In this document: positions 48,039 to 57,509 of the stretch, piece after piece
How positions within the stretch are numbered: the stretch's first letter is position 1
Layout of the letters: each line of letters opens with the position of its first letter
Source of the DNA: Hyphomicrobium sp. 12-62-95
GTDB taxonomy: Bacteria; Pseudomonadota; Alphaproteobacteria; Rhizobiales; Hyphomicrobiaceae
Assembly: GCA_002279935.1 (NCBI GenBank)
Contig: NCCZ01000012.1
Span: 1 to 64,000 of the forward strand
DNA length: 64,000 nt
Reading direction: 5' to 3'
Notes under the pieces: generated by a model
The model's database searches: none
Seen by the model: only the letters and a program-made list of their open reading frames with translations
Told to the model about the DNA's origin: nothing
Position numbers and translations under genes: made by a program

Positions 48039-49823
48039 GTGAGTCAGTCGCAACAAACAATCATTCCCTCGACCGCCCAGGCCGACGCCGCGGTGGAAGC
48101 CGCGCTGGACGTGCTCACGGAGCGCGAAGAGTTCGACCTCGTCGGCGTCCTGGCAACTGACGAGACCGCCTACACCTGGGATCTGACGACCGACGCCATC
48201 GAGTGGGAAACCAACGCCTCCCTTGTTCTCGGCGTGACCGGTCTCGACGCAATCGACACGGGCGAAAAGTTCGCCTGCTTGATCGCCCCCGAACATGTCG
48301 GACAGCGCAAACAACTCTTCGACCGCACGATCGATGGTCCCGCAGCCAGCGGCCTGCCCTATCGCCTTCAGTACCGGTTTGCAGCCGCCAATGAACGAAC
48401 CCCGCAGATTTGGGTTGAAGATCATGGACGCTGGTGGCCCGGCCGCGATGGCCGCCCCGCACGGGCTCGCGGCGTCATGCGGATCGTCGCCGACAGCTAT
48501 GTTGAAGAACAGCGGCTTCTCTACCGTAACGATCATGACGAACTAACGGGGCAATTGAACCGCGCCCGCCTGACAGATGCGCTCAATGCCGTGATCCTGC
48601 GCTGCTCGCGCGCGCGCACGCAATCAGCATTCCTCATGGTCGCCATCAACAATCTCGCCGCCGTCAACGAGACCCTCGGACATCTCGCAGGCGACGAAGT
48701 TATCGGCGCTGTCATCAACGCGATCAAAGGCAAACTGCGCGGCGGCGACTCGCTCGGCCGCTACTCCGCCAATAAATTCGGCATCATCCTCAATGACTGC
48801 GGCCCCGGCGCGATGGACATCGCAGCCGACCGCTTCATGCGCGCCGTCCGCGAACTTAGCATTCGTGCAGGCACAACGCCGATCCATGCGACCGTATCAA
48901 TCGGCGGCGTGATCCTTCTTGACCACGCTCACACCGTACATCAGGCGCTGAGTTGCGCCCTTCAGGCATTGGAAAAGGCCAAGCAGAACCGCCTCGAAAC
49001 CTTTGTCGCCTATGAACCTAATCCCGCCGTCGAAAACACCCGCCAGCGAAATATCGCAATGGTCGACGACGTCATTTCTGCGCTCGAGGCAGGTCGCATG
49101 AGCCTCGCTCTGCAGCCGATGATGGGCGCAAAATCGCGCCGCCCCGAAATCTACGAATGCCTGCTGCGCATGGAGCGCCCCAACGGAGACCTAGTCTCAG
49201 CGGGACTGTTCATTGAAGCCGCCGAGCAACTCGGTCTGTCTCGCTTGATCGATAAGCGCACACTGGAGATGTCCATTGTGCTTTTGAAAAAGCACCCCAC
49301 CATCACTTTGTCGCTCAACGTCTCCAGCTTGACGGCGAACGAGCCCGATTGGATCGCGACCTTGCGGAGCCTGACGGCGGATGATCCTTCTTTGAGGAAG
49401 CGTCTGATCATCGAAATCACCGAGACGAGCGTCATCAATGATATGAACATGATGAAAGTGTTCGTCGACACATTGCGGGAAATGGGCTGCCGCATCGCCA
49501 TCGACGATTTCGGCGCCGGCTACACGTCCTTCAAGAATTTGAAGGCGCTCAACGTCGACATGGTCAAAATCGACGGCGCCTTCGTCAAAGACATCATGTC
49601 CGAAGAGGCAGACCGCGCATTCATCCGCACGATGGTCGAACTCGCCCGCAGCTTCGGATTGGAAACGGTCGCCGAGTGGGTCGGCGATGAGGCCTCCGCG
49701 CAATTCCTCGCTGACGCAGGGATCGACTATTTGCAGGGGTTCTACTACGGCCAGCCCATCGCCGCAGAGGACTTCACAGGCGCGCCCCCGCCTAAGGCGG
49801 AAGCGCGGTCCACGCACTATTGA
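48039..49823 (+). CDS. GGDEF/EAL-domain protein with degenerate catalytic motifs
   Basis: 594 residues from GTG 48039. Residues about 55-165 resemble a PAS-like sensory region, residues 165-330 a GGDEF domain in which the signature is replaced by SANKF (about residue 242), and residues 340-590 an EAL domain where EAL is ECL (near 373), although IDDFGAGYTS (near 488) and GYYYGQP-type ends are retained. The cyclase is therefore probably inactive, and the phosphodiesterase is doubtful. It may bind c-di-GMP or GTP as a sensor. The start is a choice: the frame is open to 47922, within the terminator of the previous gene. Confidence 0.75.
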   Translation: MSQSQQTIIPSTAQADAAVEAALDVLTEREEFDLVGVLATDETAYTWDLTTDAIEWETNASLVLGVTGLDAIDTGEKFACLIAPEHVGQRKQLFDRTIDGPAASGLPYRLQYRFAAANERTPQIWVEDHGRWWPGRDGRPARARGVMRIVADSYVEEQRLLYRNDHDELTGQLNRARLTDALNAVILRCSRARTQSAFLMVAINNLAAVNETLGHLAGDEVIGAVINAIKGKLRGGDSLGRYSANKFGIILNDCGPGAMDIAADRFMRAVRELSIRAGTTPIHATVSIGGVILLDHAHTVHQALSCALQALEKAKQNRLETFVAYEPNPAVENTRQRNIAMVDDVISALEAGRMSLALQPMMGAKSRRPEIYECLLRMERPNGDLVSAGLFIEAAEQLGLSRLIDKRTLEMSIVLLKKHPTITLSLNVSSLTANEPDWIATLRSLTADDPSLRKRLIIEITETSVINDMNMMKVFVDTLREMGCRIAIDDFGAGYTSFKNLKALNVDMVKIDGAFVKDIMSEEADRAFIRTMVELARSFGLETVAEWVGDEASAQFLADAGIDYLQGFYYGQPIAAEDFTGAPPPKAEARSTHY

Positions 49824-49881
49824 AAGCGCGGGTCTTAAAACGCCAGGACTTCAAATTCTGAAACAATCCCGGCAGGCCGGA

Positions 49882-50544
49882 TCAGGTCCGATCCTTCGTG
49901 AGCTTCTCAAGACTGCGCTGCATCGATTCCAGCTGCGACTTGAGCTCTGAAATCTCATCCCGCTGCCCCGCCGAAGGCACAGCTTCGATTTTCGGCTTTT
50001 CGCCGGCTACTGTCGCGCCAGCAGCTTCAGGCGGACGCGCGCCGGACTGTGCCGCCGCACCGAAGGACGTCCACATCGACACGGCTTGCTCGAACATCGC
50101 CATGTTCTTGCGCGCCTGCTCCTGGTAGGCCTCGAAGGCAACGGCCGGATTGGTAAACGCGGCCGTGAACTGCGAGCGGATCTTTTCCTGCTCTTTGACC
50201 AGGTTCTCAAGGCTGAACTGAAGATAGCTCGGCACCATGCGGCCGATCTGATCGTCGTAGAACCGGATCAGCTGCCGCAGGAACGGCGTCGGCAGCATAT
50301 TCTGCCCGTCGTTGCGGCTCTCTTGCTCAACAATGATCTGCGTCAGCACGGAGTGGGTGAGATCATCGCCCGTCTTGGCGTCGTAAACCACGAAGTCTTT
50401 GTCGGCCCGCACCATGGTGCCCAGGTCATCAAGCGTTACGTACTGGCTGGTCTCGGTATTGTAGAGACGCCGGTTCGCATACTTCTTGATGACGATGGCT
50501 TCGCGTTTTTCCTGCGGCACGTCAGGCTTGTTGACTGAGGACAT
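49882..50544 (-). CDS. phaR: Polyhydroxyalkanoate synthesis repressor PhaR
   Basis: 220 residues. The N-terminal PHB/PHA accumulation regulator DNA-binding domain IKKYANRRLYNTETSQYVTL is clear, followed by LTQIIVEQESRNDG. PhaR binds both DNA and polyhydroxybutyrate, releasing repression of phasin and PHA genes when granules form. It diverges from phaA with 259 bases between. The end is Glu/Lys/Ser-rich and may interact with granules. Confidence 0.95.
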   Translation of the reverse strand: MSSVNKPDVPQEKREAIVIKKYANRRLYNTETSQYVTLDDLGTMVRADKDFVVYDAKTGDDLTHSVLTQIIVEQESRNDGQNMLPTPFLRQLIRFYDDQIGRMVPSYLQFSLENLVKEQEKIRSQFTAAFTNPAVAFEAYQEQARKNMAMFEQAVSMWTSFGAAAQSGARPPEAAGATVAGEKPKIEAVPSAGQRDEISELKSQLESMQRSLEKLTKDRT

Positions 50545-50646
50545 TCCAGCGGCTTCCCAGAGACTTGATACTTATTGCGCTGCGACATGGTAACACACAG
50601 CAGCTAGCCCATGCCAGACCTTCCTGCATCGATTTTGGTCTTGATT

Positions 50647-50685
50647 GCCACCCGCTTGGGCACGTGCGATGCCACCCGCCTGGGC
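50647..50685. promoter_or_regulatory. 15-base direct repeat in the phaR-phaA gap
   Basis: GCCACCCGCTTGGGC (50647-50661) recurs as GCCACCCGCCTGGGC (50671-50685) with one mismatch, 24 bases apart start to start. It lies between divergent phaR and phaA, where a PhaR operator is expected. PhaR usually prefers TGC-rich sites, so this is only a candidate. Confidence 0.4.
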
Positions 50686-50803
50686 GTTTGCGGTATTCTC
50701 TGTGTTGCTGCTATGGGTTTCCTATGCTGCGGCATCCAAAACTCGACCGAGAACCTGCCGCAAAGCCCCTAAACACTACCCCCCGGGAGGAGGCCGGATT
50801 TAA

Positions 50804-51991
50804 ATGAGCCAGGATACCGATATCGTCATCGTCAGCGCCGCGCGCACCCCCGTCGGCTCGTTCGGCGGAACTCTTGCGTCCCTTCCCGCTCATGAACTGG
50901 GCACCGTCGCGATCAAAGCCGCTCTGCAGCGCGCCAACGTCCAGCCGGGCGACGTCTCAGAAGTGATCCTCGGTCAGGTCCTGACCGCTGCACAAGGCCA
51001 AGGCCCCGCCCGCCGCGCCGCCATCGGCGCCGGCGTGCCCGTCGATGCACCCGCATGGGGCATCAACCAGATCTGCGGCTCGGGTCTGCGCGCTGTCGCT
51101 CTCGGTGCTCAACAAATTCAAACCGGTGCTGCGACGGTCGTCGTTGCCGGCGGTCAGGAAAGCATGAGCCAATCGGCACATGCGATCCACATGCGCGACG
51201 GCACGAAGATGGGCGACGGTAAGCTCATCGACACGATGGTTCGCGACGGACTGTGGGATTCATTCAACAACTACCACATGGGCACGACGGCCGAGAACGT
51301 CGCGCGCCAGTGGCAGATCAGCCGCGAAGAGCAGGACAAGTTCGCCGTCGCTTCGCAGAACAAGGCCGAAGCCGCACGCAAGGCCGGCAAGTTCAAGGAT
51401 GAGATCTGCCCCGTCACCATCAAGGGCAAGAAGGGCGACACCGTCGTCGATACCGACGAGTACATCAAGGACGGCACGACGATCGAAGCCGTCTCGAAAC
51501 TGCGCCCCGCGTTCGATCCCAAGGAAGGCACCGTCACGGCCGCCAACGCATCGGGCATCAATGATGGCGCGGCAGTCGTTGTGATGATGACGGCAGCCGA
51601 AGCCAAGAAGCGGGGCCTGACGCCGCTGGCACGCATCGCCTCATGGGCCCAGGCCGGCGTTGATCCGTCCATCATGGGTACAGGCCCGATCCCGGCGTCC
51701 AAGAAGGCCCTCGAGCGTGCAGGCTGGACGATCAAGGACCTCGACCTGATCGAAGCCAACGAAGCCTTCGCCGCGCAGGCCATTTCGGTCAACAAGGGCC
51801 TCGGCTGGGACACCGATAAGGTGAACGTCAACGGCGGCGCCATCGCCATCGGTCACCCGATCGGCGCATCCGGCGCCCGCGTTCTGACGACGCTGCTCTA
51901 TGAAATGCAGCGCCGCGACGCCAAGAAGGGTCTCGCCACCCTCTGCATCGGTGGCGGCATGGGCATCGCCGTTTGCGTCGCCCGCGACTAA
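50804..51991 (+). CDS. phaA: Acetyl-CoA acetyltransferase (beta-ketothiolase)
   Basis: 395 residues with the thiolase nucleophile C91 in [11 protein letters not shown], the [10 protein letters not shown] motif around H351 and the C-terminal CIGGGMGIA (C381). It condenses two acetyl-CoA molecules to acetoacetyl-CoA, the first step of PHB formation. It precedes phaB, but an intrinsic terminator stands between the two, so part of the transcription stops there. No PHA synthase gene is in the window. Confidence 0.96.
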   Translation: MSQDTDIVIVSAARTPVGSFGGTLASLPAHELGTVAIKAALQRANVQPGDVSEVILGQVLTAAQGQGPARRAAIGAGVPVDAPAWGINQICGSGLRAVALGAQQIQTGAATVVVAGGQESMSQSAHAIHMRDGTKMGDGKLIDTMVRDGLWDSFNNYHMGTTAENVARQWQISREEQDKFAVASQNKAEAARKAGKFKDEICPVTIKGKKGDTVVDTDEYIKDGTTIEAVSKLRPAFDPKEGTVTAANASGINDGAAVVVMMTAAEAKKRGLTPLARIASWAQAGVDPSIMGTGPIPASKKALERAGWTIKDLDLIEANEAFAAQAISVNKGLGWDTDKVNVNGGAIAIGHPIGASGARVLTTLLYEMQRRDAKKGLATLCIGGGMGIAVCVARD

Positions 51992-52008
51992 GCCTTCACA
52001 GCAAAACA

Positions 52009-52045
52009 CCGGGCCCGCTTCGTCACCGAACGGGCCCGGTTTCTT
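52009..52045 (+). terminator. Intrinsic terminator between phaA and phaB
   Basis: CCGGGCCCG (52009-52017) and CGGGCCCGG (52031-52039) form a stem around a 13-base loop and are followed by TTTCTT. It would attenuate read-through from phaA into phaB. Confidence 0.75.
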
Positions 52046-52100
52046 AGTCCCCATCTCGCCAACACACCCGCTTCAATCAAAAACTCCAGGGAGGATTAGC

Positions 52101-52826
52101 ATGGCACGAGTGGCCCTCGTTACCGGCGGCACGCGCGGCATCGGTCACGCGATTTCGGTCGCGCTCAAGAATGCAGGCTATCGCGTAGCGGCAAGCTACG
52201 CCGGCAACGACGCTGCAGCCCAGCAGTTCCAGGTCGAGACCGGCATCCCCGTTTATAAGTTCGACGTGTCGAACTATGAGGCCAGCGAAGCAGCCATCAA
52301 GCAGGTCGAGAAAGACATCGGCCCCATCGATGTTCTCGTGAACAACGCCGGCATCACCAAGGACACGATGTTCCACAAGATGACCAAGGAACATTGGGAC
52401 GCCGTTATCGGCACCAACCTCAACGGTCTCTTCAACGTCACCCGCCCCGTTTGGGAAGGCATGCGCAATCGCAAGTTCGGACGCGTGATCAACATCTCCT
52501 CCATCAACGGCCAGAAGGGCCAGATGGGCCAGGTGAACTACTCCGCATCCAAGGCTGGCGATATCGGCTTCACCAAGGCACTCGCCCAGGAAGGTGCCCG
52601 CGCCGGCATCACTGTCAACGTAATCTGCCCCGGTTACATCGCCACCGAAATGGTCAAAGCCATCCCGCAAGACGTGTTGGACAAGAGCATCCTTCCGTTC
52701 ATCCCAGTCGGCCGCCTTGGCGAGCCTTCGGAAATCGCACGCTGCGTGGTTTTCCTGGCTTCCGACGATGCTGGATTCATCACGGGCGCGACGATCTCGG
52801 CCAACGGCGGCCAGTACTTCGCCTGA
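52101..52826 (+). CDS. phaB: Acetoacetyl-CoA reductase
   Basis: 241 residues from ATG 52101 behind GGGAGGA. It is a short-chain dehydrogenase: TGGTRGIG near the N-terminus, NNAGIT, a Ser near SSINGQKGQ and the catalytic YSASK (YSASKAGD). It reduces acetoacetyl-CoA with NADPH to (R)-3-hydroxybutyryl-CoA, the substrate of PHA synthase. It lies downstream of phaA and carries its own ribosome site. Confidence 0.95.
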   Translation: MARVALVTGGTRGIGHAISVALKNAGYRVAASYAGNDAAAQQFQVETGIPVYKFDVSNYEASEAAIKQVEKDIGPIDVLVNNAGITKDTMFHKMTKEHWDAVIGTNLNGLFNVTRPVWEGMRNRKFGRVINISSINGQKGQMGQVNYSASKAGDIGFTKALAQEGARAGITVNVICPGYIATEMVKAIPQDVLDKSILPFIPVGRLGEPSEIARCVVFLASDDAGFITGATISANGGQYFA

Positions 52827-52854
52827 TCAACAGACGCTGATAAAAATGCCAAAG

Positions 52855-52884
52855 CCCCGCAGCGCACCCGCTGCGGGGTTTTTT
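52855..52884 (+). terminator. Intrinsic terminator after phaB
   Basis: CCCCGCAGC (52855-52863) pairs with GCTGCGGGG (52870-52878), followed by TTTTTT. The T-run ends where the convergent glycosyltransferase gene stops. Confidence 0.88.
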
Positions 52885-53960
52885 CATTTCCGCGGCGCCA
52901 ACGAAAGCCCGCGCGCCGATGCATCGGCCGGCACGCGCGACCCCACCGGCATACCAGCGGCAGCCCGCGCCTGCCGGATATTTTTCAAAAACATCTCCGC
53001 CGTCGCCCGCCACGTGAATGCAAGCGCATGGCGCCGCGCATCATCCCGGCTGAGCGTCAAAGCCCGCCGGGCAGCAGCACTTAAATCTTCATCGACCGCG
53101 CCACTCACCCCATCCTCGATAAGATCGATCGGGCCCGTTACTGGATAAGCCGCCACCGGCAAGCCCGACGCCATGGCTTCCAGAATGACGAGCCCGAACG
53201 TATCGGTGCGGCTGGGAAAAACAAACACATCCGCCGATGCGAAGTGGCGCGCCAAATCTTCACCCGTACGCCGCCCCGCGAACCGCACGCCCGGAAACCG
53301 CTCGGCCAGCGTCCGCAAATGCGGACCATCGCCGACGACGGCTTTAATGCCCGGCAAGTCGGCGGCCAGAAACGCTTCGATATTCTTTTCCCGCGAAACG
53401 CGGCCGACATACAGAAACACCGGCCCCTCGCTGCCGAACAAGCGATCCGGCCGAGGCTTGAAAAACTCCGTATCCACACCGCGCGTCCACGGCATCACAT
53501 TGCGAAATCCTCTGGCGCCGAGATCGCGCCGCAGCGACTCCGTCGCCACCATGACGCCCGCACCCGCATTGTGAAACTGCCTCATACCGGCATAAACGAC
53601 CGCCCGCGGAAATCCGAAATGCTCAGCTGCATATTCCGGAAAGCGCGTGTGGAAGCTCGTCGTAAACGGCAGCCCGCGCCGGCGGCAGTAGCTGCGCGCG
53701 AGCCAACCCACCGGCCCCTCAGTAGCAATGTGAATATGATCGGGCGCCGCCGCATCGATCACCATCGCGCACCTGCGGGCCGACGGCAGCGCCAACGCGA
53801 TCTCCCGATAGCGCGGCATAGCAACTGTTTTGAAGTCGTCGGGTTTGAGAAACACGAGCTCCGCCCCAAGCGCGGGGATCTCTGCCGCAAGCCGCTGATA
53901 CGTCGCCACAACACCGTTCACTTGCGGGAACCAGGCATCGGTGGCTACGAGTATCTTCAT
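52884..53960 (-). CDS. Family 4 glycosyltransferase
   Basis: 358 residues of the GT-B fold with a GT4 C-terminal region: LYVGRVSREKNIEAFL, DVFVFPSRTDTFGLVILEAMASGLPVA and an EX7E-like segment. It is probably involved in envelope glycolipid or exopolysaccharide assembly. It begins MKILVATDAWFPQVNGVVAT, typical of mannosyl- or glucosyltransferases making glycolipids, but donor and acceptor cannot be fixed. It converges on phaB. Confidence 0.85.
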   Translation of the reverse strand: MKILVATDAWFPQVNGVVATYQRLAAEIPALGAELVFLKPDDFKTVAMPRYREIALALPSARRCAMVIDAAAPDHIHIATEGPVGWLARSYCRRRGLPFTTSFHTRFPEYAAEHFGFPRAVVYAGMRQFHNAGAGVMVATESLRRDLGARGFRNVMPWTRGVDTEFFKPRPDRLFGSEGPVFLYVGRVSREKNIEAFLAADLPGIKAVVGDGPHLRTLAERFPGVRFAGRRTGEDLARHFASADVFVFPSRTDTFGLVILEAMASGLPVAAYPVTGPIDLIEDGVSGAVDEDLSAAARRALTLSRDDARRHALAFTWRATAEMFLKNIRQARAAAGMPVGSRVPADASARGLSLAPRK

Positions 53961-54085
53961 CCGCGCTCATCCCGGTCGGCGCCTTGAATTGCGCCGCGAT
54001 TCGATCAGCCTCACCCTCGTAACCGAACTAGTCGCAGCCTTGTTTCATGCATGTGACAGCCAACGGAGACCTTGCGGACAAAACG

Positions 54086-54116
54086 AAGCGCCCCGGCTTT
54101 GAACCGGGGCGCTTCA
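54086..54116. terminator. Minus-strand terminator for the NYN gene
   Basis: GAAGCGCCCCGG (54086-54097) and CCGGGGCGCTTC (54105-54116) form a perfect 12-base stem; on the minus strand it is followed by GTTTTG, at 22 bases beyond the NYN stop. Confidence 0.7.
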
Positions 54117-54137
54117 CTTGAAAAAACCGAAAAAGCG

Positions 54138-55943
54138 TTAACCGCGCAGTCGATTGCGAACGATCAAAGGCATCTGATCGTCAAGCCCGGCATCCTGGGC
54201 TCCGGCCTGCCGGCCTTCATCCGCGCTCCACCAGCGATCAGCCGGTTCTGGCGCATACGACTGAGGCGCTGCAGGTGCCCGCGAGGGAACCGGTGCGGCG
54301 GCATACCCAGTCTCGGCGGCAGGACGGCTCTGTGTCGCCGCAACGGGCGCGCGCTGCGCCACCGGCGACCCACCGAACCACGCGTCAATCAGATCCAGCT
54401 CTTCTGCCGAAAGCTGCAGCCCTTGGCTACGGCAACGGGCGATCACGAAGTTGCGGAACCGGCTCGCGAACAGGTTCGCGGATGCGCCCTGTTCGAACCA
54501 AGGATCCGTCTCGCTGACGACTTCGAGCACGAACCGCACATCGTCGCGCTTGATCGTGACGCCGAGATCGGCGGCCCGGTGCGTGATGTTGGTCAGCGTC
54601 TGCGCGCCCGTTAAACCGTTGGCGTTGATCTCCTGCGCCATCACTTCAAACAGCGCACGATATTCCGGCGGCGCCAGAGGCGGCGCCTGGCAGGCGTCGT
54701 GAATGCGCGTAATCGACTGCTGGATCGTCGGTGCATCGGTAGGCGGCGCCTGGGCCGGAGCCTGGGCCGGAGTCTGTGCTGGAGCCTGCTGGGGAACCTT
54801 GGCGGCAGGCTGCGGCGCCGGCTGGGCCGGAGCGGCCGGACGCGCGGGCGCAATTGGCTCCTGCCGCGCGTACGTTTCGCGCTGCGGAGGCAAAGGCGCT
54901 TGCGGCGGCATCGCCGGCCGGGCGTCAAACCGCGAGTCCCGCGCCGGCAACGGCAGCGACGGCTCCTGACGGATGTCGTTACGCGCAGGCGCGGGCACTG
55001 GCTCCCGCACAGGCTCCCGCGTCAACGGGGCCCGGCGCGGCTCGCTCTGAGCCGACAATTGACGGCTCGCTTCGAAGACGTAATAGGGCGCCTGATCCGA
55101 CAGCCGGATATCCGCAGGCAGGCCCTTCGTCAGCAGATTAGAAAAGCTGCCAGCCCCCGCCCAGCCGGTGCCGACCGTCCGGTCATGCCCGAGCGTCCGA
55201 ACGGCGCGATCGGCCAGCGCCTCCAGCGGAACCGGTTGCCCGGCGCTCTTCACCCAGCCAACCACCTCAGCCAGAATATCCCGGCGCACGGCATCGAGTG
55301 ACGGAGCGGCAGCGGTCGCGGCGGCAGGAGGCTGCTCAGCATCAGCGCCCGTCGCCACACCTTCAAGCAACAAGCTGATCAGCGTCGACTCGCGAATTTC
55401 CCCATCGGCAATAGCCGTGTAAGGCGCCGCCGTGTGGTCGTTCGCAAACACCACAGTGCGCCGCGCATGGGCGCGCAGACGATGCAGCAGCGGTGTGAAA
55501 TCGGCATCGCCGGAGAGAATGATGAATTCGTCAAAGTAGGTGTCGTGCCCGAGCAGATCGCGCACATCCATCACCATCCGGATGTCGGCCGAGTTCTTCA
55601 GCTGCGACGTCAGCGGCGGGCAATCGACCGCTTCCATGCCCGCGCGCAGGAAGTGGTGCCGCACGAACGGAAACGAATTCATGTCGGTTGCATTGTCGGA
55701 AGAATTCCGGCGCGGCACCGGATTGCCATAGCACCGGTTCATCACGATGCGGCGCGGCGCCTCCGCGGCCAGCCCGTTCGTCGGCGTGATCAGCCGCCCG
55801 CTCTCGATTTCGCGCAACCAAATGCCCGCATCCTTCGCGAAACGCTTGGCGGCTTCTTCGCTTTTTCTCTTCAGGGACAAGTAGATATTGTCATAGTCGA
55901 TGAAGATCGTGCTCAACAGCGGTCCAGGTGACTGGGCCTTCAT
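54138..55943 (-). CDS. NYN-domain protein with LOTUS/OST-HTH domain
   Basis: 601 residues from ATG 55943 (MKAQSPGPLLSTIF). Residues 14-200 form a NYN/PIN-like nuclease fold (IFIDYDNIYLSLK, DIRMVMDVRDLLG and SGDADFTPLLHRL), in which the aspartates of DYDN and SGDAD are expected to bind metal and cut RNA. Residues about 225-310 resemble a LOTUS/OST-HTH winged helix (VKSAGQPVPLEALADRAVRT). Then follow a long Pro/Ala/Gln-rich linker and a C-terminal helical region. Such proteins link RNA cleavage to RNA binding; the target is unknown. The frame is open to 56063, but the usual start is the downstream ATG. Confidence 0.8.
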   Translation of the reverse strand: MKAQSPGPLLSTIFIDYDNIYLSLKRKSEEAAKRFAKDAGIWLREIESGRLITPTNGLAAEAPRRIVMNRCYGNPVPRRNSSDNATDMNSFPFVRHHFLRAGMEAVDCPPLTSQLKNSADIRMVMDVRDLLGHDTYFDEFIILSGDADFTPLLHRLRAHARRTVVFANDHTAAPYTAIADGEIRESTLISLLLEGVATGADAEQPPAAATAAAPSLDAVRRDILAEVVGWVKSAGQPVPLEALADRAVRTLGHDRTVGTGWAGAGSFSNLLTKGLPADIRLSDQAPYYVFEASRQLSAQSEPRRAPLTREPVREPVPAPARNDIRQEPSLPLPARDSRFDARPAMPPQAPLPPQRETYARQEPIAPARPAAPAQPAPQPAAKVPQQAPAQTPAQAPAQAPPTDAPTIQQSITRIHDACQAPPLAPPEYRALFEVMAQEINANGLTGAQTLTNITHRAADLGVTIKRDDVRFVLEVVSETDPWFEQGASANLFASRFRNFVIARCRSQGLQLSAEELDLIDAWFGGSPVAQRAPVAATQSRPAAETGYAAAPVPSRAPAAPQSYAPEPADRWWSADEGRQAGAQDAGLDDQMPLIVRNRLRG

Positions 55944-56166
55944 ATCTGCAACCCCCGTTAGGCGAATCAATGCGTTGCGGCTCACTCTTGATGAGTCGGA
56001 TTGGAGCGGCAAGGATGCAGAGTCCCCACATTCGGGAGCGCCAAAAAGGCTTATGCAGATCAAGGCTTTAAGCCCTCATCCTCAATCCATTTAGTGGTGG
56101 AAAAGTCTGCCCGCCACAATTCGCCCCGCCAACCGCTCCGGCTGCGGACAAATGGCTCTTGCAGGC

Positions 56167-56616
56167 TTAGGGGAGCGGCGGTTCGCGGCCCTCTGGTGCT
56201 AGCACGAAGCCGTCGAACGAGAACCCCGGCGCAACTGTGCAGCCCACCAGCGTCCATGCCCCGGTGCTGCGTGCTTGCTGCCACCACCCCGTCGGCACGA
56301 CCGCTTGGGGCAGCATTCCCGCCGCTAGATCAAACCCGAGCATCACGCGGCTAGCCGCTCGCCCCGGCTCGGCAAGCCCCAACTCGAGCGGCGCACCCGC
56401 ATGCCAGTGCCACATCTCGACCGCATCAACCGTGTGCCAGCGCGACACCTGCCCGGCAAGCAAGAGGAAATAGATCGCCGTCGACCGCGCCCGGCCCGAA
56501 GCATCCGTCGCCGGATCGCGAAACGTCTCCCGGTAGAACCCACCCTCGGGATGAGGGAGCAGCCCCAGCGTCTCGATCAACTGCTGGGCCTCCGCCGGAA
56601 TAGCCGACCGCATCAT
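56167..56616 (-). CDS. Cupin-domain protein (DUF985/Cupin_5)
   Basis: 149 residues. The cupin_5 signature starts with LLPHPEGGFYRETFRDP and continues with RWHTVDAVEMWHWHAGAPLEL and VGCTVAPGFSFDGFVLA. The fold binds a metal and small molecules; the reaction is not known. Its ATG (56616) overlaps the stop of the frameshifted gloB gene as ATGA, suggesting the two were translated in a coupled way. Confidence 0.88.
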   Translation of the reverse strand: MMRSAIPAEAQQLIETLGLLPHPEGGFYRETFRDPATDASGRARSTAIYFLLLAGQVSRWHTVDAVEMWHWHAGAPLELGLAEPGRAASRVMLGFDLAAGMLPQAVVPTGWWQQARSTGAWTLVGCTVAPGFSFDGFVLAPEGREPPLP

Positions 56617-57328
56617 GCTTTGTTCTTCCGCTCGCGCAGTTCAGCGAACACGCGCCAATCCGCCACCGCCCCCATCCCCAAGCGCCGCCGCGTTGCGATG
56701 TTGTGCGGGCGAAGAAAAACGTTGGCCTCTGCTCAGCTTCCTCCAGCCGGTGCCGCAACAGCGCATTCTCCGGCTCGATTGTGGCGCCAAATCGCGCATT
56801 CGCGATGGTGTACTCGTGCCCACAGTAGATGCGCGTATTCCCGGGCAGCGAGGCGATCCGGCTGAGCGAAAGCCACATCATCTCGTGATTGCCTTCGAGC
56901 ACCCGCCCGCAGCCCATCACGAACAGCGTATCACCCACGAACGCCGCCCGGTCCTGCGGCATGAAGTAGGTCACATGCCCCATGGTGTGCCCCGGCGTAC
57001 CGATCACCTCGACGCGATGCCCGCCGAGCAAGAAGCTTTCACCGTCATCCACCGCCTCATCGATACCGGGAATGCGCGCCGCTTCCTCGCGCGGCCCGAT
57101 GATCCGGCAACCCGTCTTTTCCTTCAGCTCCAGATTGCCCGCCGTATGATCGCCGTGGTGGTGCGTGACCAGAATGTGCGTCAGCGACCATCCGGTCTCG
57201 GCCAGGGCTGCCAGGATGGCGGCGGCATCGGGCGCATCAATAGCGGCCGTCGCGCCATCCTCAGCATGCACAAGCACGCCGATATTATCTTTTCGGCAGA
57301 GAAAAACGTGAATTTCCAGTGCGGACAT
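56613..57328 (-). pseudogene. gloB: Hydroxyacylglutathione hydrolase with frameshift
   Basis: The frame from ATG 57328 (MSALEIHVFLCRKDN) has the glyoxalase II metal site THHHGDHTAGN, GTPGHTMGHV and YCGHEYTIANARF, and runs correctly to EEAEQ. Then the frame changes: the real C-terminus reads on in the other frame as ANVFLRPHNIATR and ends MGAVADWRVFAELRERKNKA with TGA at 56613-56615. The disruption is near 56728-56733, and the 716-base span equals 239 codons minus one base, so a single base deletion fits. Uncorrected translation gives a wrong tail. Either a true frameshift or a sequencing error. Confidence 0.8.
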
Positions 57329-57509
57329 GCTGCGATTTCGCCGGATGAGACGTCGGATGGTCGTTAAGGAGGGAGGGGGGAGAGTAGCTGCCGCAACTGC
57401 CAAGTTCAATGAGGGGCCGCGCGGAAACGCGATTGCACGAATCCGTGCAGGTTTACCGCTATACTATTACTCCGCGACCCGCCTGGACGCATCCTGCCGC
57501 TGGAGCCAC

